Source: an uncultured Prevotellaceae bacterium (GTDB lineage Bacteria; Bacteroidota; Bacteroidia; Bacteroidales; Muribaculaceae). Taken from it: a stretch of DNA of 64,000 bases. A program made the translations under genes and the position numbers. Within the stretch, counting starts at the first letter, position 1, and each line of letters starts with the position of its first letter. The DNA lies in NCBI GenBank assembly GCA_900317325.1, contig ONGE01000008.1, forward strand, positions 186,001 through 250,000, given 5' to 3'. This document shows, piece by piece, positions 25,951 to 33,300 of this stretch. The notes under the pieces are model-generated. The model saw only the letters and a program-made list of their open reading frames with translations. It was not told the origin of the DNA and did no database searches.

Positions 25951-25986
25951 AAAAGGAACCTTAAGCCTCGGCTTAAAATTCCTTTT
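25951..25986. terminator. Bidirectional terminator hairpin in the spacer
   Basis: AAAAGGAA pairs with TTCCTTTT and, after a 2x2 internal loop, TTAAGC pairs with GCTTAA around CTCG. A-run before and T-run after. It is 236 bases past lpxH-side sequence and 440 bases upstream of the lipoprotein array, so what it terminates is unclear. Confidence 0.65.
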
Positions 25987-26222
25987 TAGGTTTCAAATAG
26001 GTAAAATTTCTAAGGTAAAAAAGATTGTTTCAGGTTTATGGCACAAAAGTACAGCCATAAAATCAAATGTGGACACAATTCTTTTATGTTTTATAACATA
26101 TTTTTCGCGTAAGGCCCCTTTCGACATTGATTTCGGGGTCCTCTGCAGCTAACTCAAGTTTTTATGATTCAGTGAGATAAGCCGCATAATTAAGATTCAT
26201 TAAGAATCATAGTTAAACAATC

Positions 26223-26999
26223 CTAATTGGCTGAAGTGTCGCTTTCCTTGTAGTACTTGAGCTCGAAATGGCCCTGGGCGTCGAGCACGGCATAGGTGCA
26301 CAACGATATCCAGTCGCCCAGGAAGATGACGGGGGGCATGTGCTCCTCGTTGTTCACGCGGGCAATGTGCAGATGGCCATAGACAAAGGCCTCGACATCG
26401 GGGTGCTCGCTATGGTATTGACGTGAGAAGTCCATCAGGCGGGTGGCGGCATTCTCGGAGATGGCCTTGAGTTTCTCGGGCGACCGGCTCGTGCGGTTCT
26501 CGTTGGACCAGCCGGTGGCAATGGGATAGGTCCAACGGGGATGCACACTGGCATACAGCCACTGGCAGACCTTGTTGTAGAAGCACCAGCGCGTGAAGCG
26601 GTACATGGTAGGCTGCACGCCCACATCGTCGCCGTGGGCGATGAGGATGCGCTTGCCCTGGGTGACGACCTCGGTGTGCCCGTAGAGGACGGTCAAGCCG
26701 ATCTGGTCACGCAGGTAATCGAACAGCCACACGTCGTGGTTGCCTGTCACCCAGGTGATCTTGACACCGGCATCGGCCAGTTCGGCCAGTTTGCCCAGAA
26801 AACGGATGTAGCCCCTGGGCACCACATATTTATACTCGTACCAATAGTCGAGGATGTCGCCCAACAGGTAAAGTTCGGCGGCGTCCTGCTTGATGCTGTT
26901 CAGGAAACGGCACACACGCTTCTCACGCATCAGGTGATCGGTCATGTATTTAGCCCCCAGATGCAGGTCGGAGATGAAATATGTGTTCTTGCCAGCCAT
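26223..26999 (-). CDS. lpxH: UDP-2,3-diacylglucosamine diphosphatase
   Basis: A 258-residue calcineurin-like metallophosphoesterase for lipid A synthesis, hydrolysing UDP-2,3-diacylglucosamine to lipid X and UMP at the inner membrane. Metal-binding motifs are present in order: FISDLHLG, GDILDYWYEY, TGNHDVW, AHGD and YGHLH. I place the start at 26999 (MAGKNTYFISDLHLG); a longer frame to 27062 would add 21 residues from spacer-like sequence. It lies downstream of the MIP18-family gene on the same strand. Confidence 0.9.
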   Translation of the reverse strand: MAGKNTYFISDLHLGAKYMTDHLMREKRVCRFLNSIKQDAAELYLLGDILDYWYEYKYVVPRGYIRFLGKLAELADAGVKITWVTGNHDVWLFDYLRDQIGLTVLYGHTEVVTQGKRILIAHGDDVGVQPTMYRFTRWCFYNKVCQWLYASVHPRWTYPIATGWSNENRTSRSPEKLKAISENAATRLMDFSRQYHSEHPDVEAFVYGHLHIARVNNEEHMPPVIFLGDWISLCTYAVLDAQGHFELKYYKESDTSAN

Positions 27000-27008
27000 T
27001 GCGTTTAG

Positions 27009-27080
27009 TTGTGAGTTGTGAGTGCGATTACCAGGAATGGTGCTCAACAACTTACTCCTCACTTCTAACTCCTCACTATT
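27009..27080. repeat. Short quasi-tandem repeats between the MIP18-family gene and lpxH
   Basis: GTTGTGAGTTGTGAGTG at 27009-27025 and ACTCCTCACTTCTAACTCCTCACT at about 27054-27077 are degenerate tandem words that are partly complementary. They make up most of the 84-base spacer just upstream of lpxH. Confidence 0.5.
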
Positions 27081-27083
27081 AAA

Positions 27084-27404
27084 TCACATCATGCCCAACT
27101 CGAGCTTGGCCTCATCGGTCATCATGCGGGGATCCCACTCGGGTTCGAACACCAGATTCACATTGGCACTGGTCACGCCGTCAACGCTCTCGACCTTCTG
27201 CCTGACGTCTTCAAAGATGAAGTCGGCAATCGGGCAATTGGGCGCAGTGAGCGTCATGTCGATATCCACGTGGCCTTCGTCGTTGAGGTCAATCTTGTAG
27301 ATCAGCCCCAGGCTATAGACATCGACGGGCAACTCGGGGTCATAGACCGTCTTGAGCATCTTGACGATGTCTTCTTCGATTTTCAATTTCTGTTCTTGTT
27401 CCAT
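27084..27404 (-). CDS. MIP18 family (DUF59) metal-sulfur cluster assembly factor
   Basis: A 106-residue single-domain MIP18/DUF59 protein, related to SufT and to the PaaD-like fold, implicated in iron-sulfur protein maturation. Typical features are MLKTVYDPELPVDVYSLGLIYKI near the N-terminus and MTLTAPNCPIADFI with the conserved Cys. I chose the ATG at 27404 (MEQEQKLKIE); the longer frame to 27446 starts in promoter-like sequence. No suf genes are adjacent. It is probably cotranscribed with lpxH. Confidence 0.88.
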   Translation of the reverse strand: MEQEQKLKIEEDIVKMLKTVYDPELPVDVYSLGLIYKIDLNDEGHVDIDMTLTAPNCPIADFIFEDVRQKVESVDGVTSANVNLVFEPEWDPRMMTDEAKLELGMM

Positions 27405-27859
27405 AACTGGCGGCAAAATTAAACATTTTCTGCCAAACATCGCCACAAGGCCGCAAAAAAAGCGACGGCCAGCGACGCCTCGTCACCCCAATAATGACCT
27501 CGATCCGGCCCGGCAATCAAGATAACGAGCAGATGCGGGAGTGAATCATCACCATTTCGGGTAGGAATCGGGCGCATGAAAAGCCCCTGTTGCGGGTCAT
27601 AAAGATGCCCCTCTTGAGCGGGGTCGAAAATCACGAAAAGTGGTGAAAATCAATTTTTTTTACAAAAAAAACAGAATATTAGCGTCTGATTAGAAAAAAA
27701 TTCCGATATTTGCAGTCGCAAAATCGCAAAGGGTTCGGTTTTGAGCACAATTTGATTGTCATCCCACAAGACGACAGTCATCTTAATTTTGCGATTTTCA
27801 ATAGATTACGAAACGACAACTTATAAACATTAACTAAAATTTTTAATTTTTGTAACGCA
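27405..27859. other. Spacer and long leader upstream of HU
   Basis: The first 250 bases are G+C-rich with small hairpins such as CCCC-TCTTGAG-CGGGG near 27611-27626. A minus-strand frame of 71 residues here has no recognisable content. From 27650 the sequence turns A+T-rich. GATATTTGC at about 27705-27713 is a poor match to a -7 element; if used, the HU leader would be about 145 bases. No gene is supported. Confidence 0.4.
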
Positions 27860-28132
27860 ATGACTAAAGCAGAAATCGTAAGAGAGATTGCTAGTTCCAC
27901 CGGTCTTGACAAGGCATCGGTTTTGGAAACTGTAGAAAAATTCATGGACACTGTAAAGGACTCGCTGGCCAATGGCGAGAACGTATACCTGCGCGGCTTC
28001 GGCAGCTTCATCGTTAAGACCCGTTCCCAGAAGACGGCCCGCAATATCAGCAAGAACACCGTCATCATCATTCCGGAGCACAAGATCCCCGCTTTCAAGC
28101 CTGCTAAGGTGTTCATGGACCAGGTGAAGTAA
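27860..28132 (+). CDS. HU family DNA-binding protein
   Basis: A 90-residue histone-like protein: N-terminal helical pair (MTKAEIVREIASSTGLDKASVLETVEKFMDTVKDSL, in two pieces), then the beta-arm region with GENVYLRGFGSFIVKTRSQKTARN, and IIPEHKIPAFKPAKVFM at the end. GFGSF and the PAFKP motif are diagnostic for HU/IHF. It binds and bends DNA in the nucleoid. A conserved Bacteroidota arrangement, HU followed by a small COX24-like protein and RNase G, is visible here. Confidence 0.96.
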   Translation: MTKAEIVREIASSTGLDKASVLETVEKFMDTVKDSLANGENVYLRGFGSFIVKTRSQKTARNISKNTVIIIPEHKIPAFKPAKVFMDQVK

Positions 28133-28194
28133 TCCTGCCCACTGAAAACGCAATCAATAGAACTTACATTATATATTAACTAACATTTACTGAT

Positions 28195-28287
28195 ATGCCT
28201 AACGGAAAGAAACGTAAAGGCCACAAGATGGCAACGCACAAGCGCAAAAAAAGACTGCGCAAGAACCGTCACAAAAACAAGAAGTAA
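28195..28287 (+). CDS. Very small basic protein, AURKAIP1/COX24-domain (mS38-like) type
   Basis: A 30-residue protein composed almost wholly of Lys, Arg, His and Asn, opening MPNGKKRKGHKMATHK and ending RLRKNRHKNKK, followed by TAA. The pattern GHKMxTHKRKKRLRKNRHK is the core of the COX24/AURKAIP1 family, whose mitochondrial member mS38 sits on the small ribosomal subunit; similar tiny proteins are annotated in Bacteroidota, often next to HU and RNase G as here. A ribosomal role is therefore likely but inferred. It lies 62 bases after HU and may share its transcript. Confidence 0.85.
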   Translation: MPNGKKRKGHKMATHKRKKRLRKNRHKNKK

Positions 28288-28312
28288 TTGTTTAACCTAT
28301 CCGTGACAAGTG

Positions 28313-28430
28313 TGAAATAGCAGGAACAAACGAATTGGCAGGCAAGATGGCCACCGACAACCCAAGGTGCCAAGCCTGAACGGCGACGGTGACATCGCGT
28401 CAATTGGTTTGTTCCTGGCTTGCTATTTCA
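28313..28430 (+). promoter_or_regulatory. Long-range stem-loop in the rng leader
   Basis: TGAAATAGCA (28313-28322) pairs with TGCTATTTCA (28421-28430); after a small bulge GGAACAAAC (28323-28331) pairs with GTTTGTTCC (28407-28415), then AATTG with CAATT. The arms close a 63-base interior that contains alternative shorter pairings (TTGGCA/TGCCAA, CACCG/CGGTG). Beyond it, the rest of the 28288-28631 spacer is C-rich with TGTCC-AGC-GGGACA near 28530 and A+T-rich in its last 70 bases. It may be a processed or regulatory leader of the RNase gene; no known family matches. Confidence 0.55.
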
Positions 28431-28631
28431 AGAAACGCCCTCCCCTTGAGGACATGCCCCCGCGGCATCGGGACGTTTCCCCGCTCCCTCCCGTTCCCCT
28501 AGCACAGCCGTTCGGCCCTCCTGTCCAGCGGGACAAGCATCAGCCGTCAGCAGCGTGCCATTTATATATACGACCAAAACATTATATATAAATCAATCAT
28601 TATTTTATTGTAATTCATCCACCTTCCTGCG

Positions 28632-30281
28632 ATGAGAAGTGAACTAGTAGTTGATGTCACGCCCCGAGACATGACGACGGCGCTGCTTGAAGACGGCCGC
28701 CTCGTGTCGTTGCAACGAGAGAGCAGAGATGCATCCTATGCCGTGGGCAACATCTACCTTGCCAAGGTGAAGAAGCTGATGCCGGGCCTGAACGCTGCAT
28801 TCGTCAACGTGGGCCATCCCAAGGACGCATTCCTTCATTACCTTGATCTGGGGTCACAGTTCAACACATTTTCTCAATACATCAAGACGGTGCGTGACAA
28901 TCCCACCAAGAAACCGCAGAGCATCAGCAAGACCAAAAACCAGCCCGACACCAACAAGCACGGCAGCGTGACCGACGTGCTCACCCAGGGGCAGGAGCTG
29001 ATGGTTCAAATCGCCAAAGAACCCATATCGACCAAAGGCCCGCGGTTGACGACCGAAATCACCTTCACGGGACGCTTCCTTGTGCTGACGCCGTTCAACG
29101 ACCGCATCTCGGTGTCACAGAAGATCAAGGACCATGCCGAGAAGACCAGGCTTCGCCGACTCATCGAGAGCATGAAGCCCAAAAACTTTGGAGTGATTGT
29201 ACGCACATCGGCCGAAAACATGCGCGCCGCCGAATTGAACACCGAACTCAAGGCGCTGCTCAAGGCCTGGGATGACGCCATTGCCAAAATCCAGCACGCG
29301 ACGGCACCCTCGTTGCTCTATGAGGAAGACAGCCGCGCTGTGGGAGAGATACGGGACATCTTCAATCCCGAGTTTGAAAGCATCCAGGTCAACAATGCCA
29401 ATGTATATGAGCAAATTCATGATTATGTGAACCAGATAGCCCCCGATCGCAGCGATATCGTGAAATTGTACAGCGACGACATGCCCATCTTTGACAAGTT
29501 CGGCATCACCAAGCAGATCAAGTCGTCGTTCGGAAAAACGGTATCCTTCAAATCGGGCGCATACATAATCGTAGAAAGCACCGAAGCCCTGCACGTGATT
29601 GACGTGAACTCAGGCAACCGCTCACGCACGAGCACCGACCAAGAGAGCAATGCACTGAACGTGAACCTGCTCGCGGCCGACGAGATAGCCAGGCAGCTGC
29701 GCCTGCGCGACATGGGAGGCATCATTGTCGTTGACTTTATCGACATGGCCAAGCCCGAGCACCGCCAGGAGCTGTACAAGCACATGCGTGAAGTGATGCA
29801 GAAGGACCGCGCGCGGCACAATATCCTGCCGCTGAGCAAATTCGGACTGATGCAGATCACGCGCCAGCGCGTGCGTCCGGCACTGGACATCGCCACTGCC
29901 GAGACCTGCCCCTCGTGCGGAGGCACAGGCGAAGTCCAGCCCACCCTGCTTTTTACCGATAAGCTGAAAGACAAGATTGATTACCTTGTCAACACCTTGA
30001 AGGTGAACAGCTTCATTATGTATGTCCATCCGTTTGTCGATGCCTACCTGAAGAAGGGCCTGATGAGTGAATACTGGAAATGGCGCCGTGAATTCAAGCG
30101 CAAGTTCCGCATCATGCCCGACCAGTCACTCAACTACCTGGAGTACAAGGTACTCGACAAAGACCACAACGAGATTGACCTTAAAGAAGAAAAAGACACC
30201 AGCAGCAGCGAGACGACCAAGAAAGAACGTCGCTCCAAGCAACGCGCCGCTGCCGACACCGAAGAAGACAGCCAGTCCTGA
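28632..30281 (+). CDS. rng: Ribonuclease E/G family protein
   Basis: A 549-residue endoribonuclease with an N-terminal S1 domain (about 35-130) that carries a Lys/Asn-rich insert (residues 95-118), the RNase H-like and DNase I-like parts with IVVDFIDMAKPEHR (catalytic Asp residues) and the zinc-link cysteines in ETCPSCGGTGEV. The C-terminal 40 residues are charged and probably disordered. It cleaves single-stranded A+U-rich RNA in rRNA processing and mRNA decay. It lacks the long degradosome scaffold of RNase E, hence RNase G type. A perfect terminator follows. Confidence 0.95.
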   Translation: MRSELVVDVTPRDMTTALLEDGRLVSLQRESRDASYAVGNIYLAKVKKLMPGLNAAFVNVGHPKDAFLHYLDLGSQFNTFSQYIKTVRDNPTKKPQSISKTKNQPDTNKHGSVTDVLTQGQELMVQIAKEPISTKGPRLTTEITFTGRFLVLTPFNDRISVSQKIKDHAEKTRLRRLIESMKPKNFGVIVRTSAENMRAAELNTELKALLKAWDDAIAKIQHATAPSLLYEEDSRAVGEIRDIFNPEFESIQVNNANVYEQIHDYVNQIAPDRSDIVKLYSDDMPIFDKFGITKQIKSSFGKTVSFKSGAYIIVESTEALHVIDVNSGNRSRTSTDQESNALNVNLLAADEIARQLRLRDMGGIIVVDFIDMAKPEHRQELYKHMREVMQKDRARHNILPLSKFGLMQITRQRVRPALDIATAETCPSCGGTGEVQPTLLFTDKLKDKIDYLVNTLKVNSFIMYVHPFVDAYLKKGLMSEYWKWRREFKRKFRIMPDQSLNYLEYKVLDKDHNEIDLKEEKDTSSSETTKKERRSKQRAAADTEEDSQS

Positions 30282-30311
30282 CCCCCGCGTCACGGCCCGG
30301 CCACAGATATC

Positions 30312-30346
30312 AAGACCGCCCGGCTAGATACCAGCCGGGCGGTCTT
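30312..30346. terminator. Terminator after rng
   Basis: A 14-bp perfect stem AAGACCGCCCGGCT / AGCCGGGCGGTCTT with a 7-base loop, followed by AATTT. It lies 30 bases after the rng stop and marks the left edge of the A+T-rich island; it can also stop the convergent large gene. Confidence 0.85.
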
Positions 30347-30376
30347 AATTTACAGGTATTGCATTACCACGAAACT

Positions 30377-33300
30377 CTATTTGAGTTTCTCTTTGATGAT
30401 GGCTCTGATATCAACAACTTTCTCCTTAAACGTAAAAACCCCCATCTCAACATTATGATCATCAAAAACCTGAATCTGTTCTTTTATGCTTTCAAGTCTA
30501 TCTTTGTCTCGACGTCCGTGAAAACAATAATCGTGCATTTCTCGGCAAAGATGTTCCCACCTAGTGCTCCAATAGTAATCGTAGTCATTTTTAAATTGAG
30601 ACTTCTTTGGTTTATCAGAATACTTTGTGAAACTATCGGGATTGCCCGGTTCATAACCGATATCATCCATGATATTCTTCCAATAATCAAAGAAAGCAAC
30701 AGAGTTATCTATACTATAGCGAGCCATGATTGCTGATGACGCCAATTCTCGGCATTGCGTTAAATTATTACAGTACTCTTCATAATTTAAATCAGCGAGA
30801 AGACAAACAATCCAGAACTTTGCCTCCATAAATGTTGGTGACAACTTTATCATCGACACATAGGATTGGATATCATAATCAATCTTCTTTTTATTGGGCT
30901 CAAGCACTTCTTTTTTAAGCCTATTATAATCTTCATTCTTAAATTCCTTTTTTTCAGTTAATTTCTTCAAATCACTATTTAATGTGGTTGGTGTAATAAT
31001 ATCGTATTTACTGAAAGATATTTGCATTTCTCTCAAGATGCCATCGATCGAATCATCAGTGTCATTATCTTGCTTTTTATCTTCAACGAAGCACCCAACA
31101 CGCATTTGTGCTTGCTTTAAGCTATCATTAAAGATTTCAGCATTAAATATCTCATACTTCTTATTATGCTTCTTATTATGCTTCTGCTCGTCTTGCTTCT
31201 TCTTATATATTTCGTTCAGTTCTTTCATGACCAAATCATAATCTTCTTTACTTTTTACTGCTCGCAACAAGTTTGTGAACGTAAAGATATCAGGTTTCAA
31301 TTTACTTCTTTTGGGATATTTGACATAAAAGCCTTTAATGAGCTGATAGAAAATCCATACTTTACTAAACGGAACATCACCAGCCTTAACAAGAGAAATC
31401 AGAACCTTATTCAGCGTCCTAACTTTATGAATATCGGAACGTTTCATATCTTGAATGAATTCATTGGACACATGATCTCTGTCAAAAATTTTTTTATTCC
31501 ATACCGGATCAAGGGCATAACGATTTGCCAAGAAAAACTCATCTTTAATAATCAGGCTCTCATCTTCATCAATAATGTGGCTTAATGATCGCATCTGCTC
31601 TGAAAACCTTTCTTGGTCATCTTGAAACGCGAAATAAATCTTTCGCATCATGTTGCTATATAGATCCGAGTTTATATACCATTCTCGGTTTCTGTAAAAT
31701 CTACGACACTTGTTAAAGAGACCCCAACTGGTATCAGTCTTATCTTCAGGTGTTCCGATATCCCGATATGGCTTCTTGATACGTATCGACGTGATAGTTG
31801 TTGAATAGTCAATCAATTTTTTCTTTTCAACATCCTCAACCAAGAGATATTTATCTCTGATAAAGGCCTCCTGCTTGAGGGTGCTTGCAAAACTATAGAG
31901 CAAGCCCAACACAAATGGAGACGGAGACTTGCGATGCCTCTTAACACTGCTCCTCATCACTACATCATAGGCATAAAAGAACAATTTTGGATCAGTCTTT
32001 TGCTCTACCATATCTTCATTTTCATCAGATTTCTGATTCCTCAATTTGCGGTTTTTCAATGTGCCTAAGACATTGGAAATTGTATAATCTTGGATTTCTG
32101 AAATAGATGGTAAAACCGCAAGTGCTTCTCCCACATTAGGTGCCTTCTTCAGCAGATTATTGTACATGATTGAGCTGAAGGGCTTTTTCTCATCTTTATA
32201 ACGCCGTTCTGTTTCTTGAAGGAAAAGCAACGCCTGCTGGAACTCGTATTTCCCCACGTTATGCAAAACTATAGAAACCATTCGAGGATTCTCTTTTTGT
32301 GAGAGCATAAGTCTTTGTAAGAGCATAAGATAGATATCAAAAAATGCCTTAGCTTGCTTAAAGTTCTCTGAACATTCAATCGCACTGAAAAAAACGTACT
32401 CTAAATCATCTTCATGCACAATGCTTGAATGCATACCGATTTGCTCTTCATCAACACCTTCAGGTAAAACGTCTTTTACAGAATCCACCTTTTTTTTAGG
32501 CAATAGACTCAAGACATAATTCATCATTGTAACTATGTCATTCGATTCTTTTGCCGCCATCTGGATAAAAGCATAAATTGCTAGACGAGTCATGTTCAAT
32601 TTACACATCTCATACAACTCTAACAATCTAGTCCATCTATCCATATTGGAGGCGAAATCCTTACGAGCCAACATGCTGAACGTTCTGTCAAGATTCATAG
32701 ATACAAATCTGTCTTTCTTGCGAGTAGCGGCAAATTCTTGAATGCTCATAGCTATTCCTGCCCGATTCACAAATTGAGACTCTTTTATTCTATCAATAAT
32801 CTCATTGAAAGATAGTTTATGGAAGCTCACTTCACGGGAAAAAGAGAACAACGTGTTTAAATCCATGTGATATCTCTTACGGATGTCTTGCACTTTTTTT
32901 TCAATACATTCTTTTATGTCTTCCGGCTTGTCTTTCCCGAAAATATATAATTGACCGATAATAGAATAATTAGGAGTAATTCCTTTACCTTCAATCAATT
33001 CTAGAACTTTCTCAATATCATCCATTCCAGAGGATAGACCGATCAACATACCAAATACTTGATTCAATTCGTCGATGCTTTCCTTCTCATCATTAAGGTT
33101 ATCAATTTTCTTATATACATATGACCAAAGCCTGCTTAAAGCCTCACTCCTGTTATCTTTGTAAGGAACACGGGAAAGAATTCGGCGAAGTGTACTTGCC
33201 CGTTTCACTGCATTATAATAAAGTTGTGCCGACTCCACGATTTCATCTACCTTGTTATAATCAAACAATAGCTTATGTTCATGCTTATTGGCATCAACCT

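Larger units (their letters stand above)
25512..26222. other. 711-bp gene-free spacer
   Basis: Apart from the repeat copy and the terminator listed separately, it holds a C-run/A+T-rich stretch (25620-25680), a short hairpin ACATGCC/GGCATGT at 25834-25850, and A+T-rich sequence from 26030 to 26220. I found no convincing coding frame, tRNA or known riboswitch. The 25870-25945 stretch (around GTTGGCTACGTCTAAAGGTTGGG), ahead of a terminator hairpin, could be the body of a small RNA, but nothing proves it. Confidence 0.4.

Noticed and set aside
27419..27634. 71-residue minus-strand frame ending inside the MIP18-family promoter region
   Set aside because: No recognisable family and it overlaps the likely MIP18 promoter; kept only as a note on an odd G+C-rich spacer.
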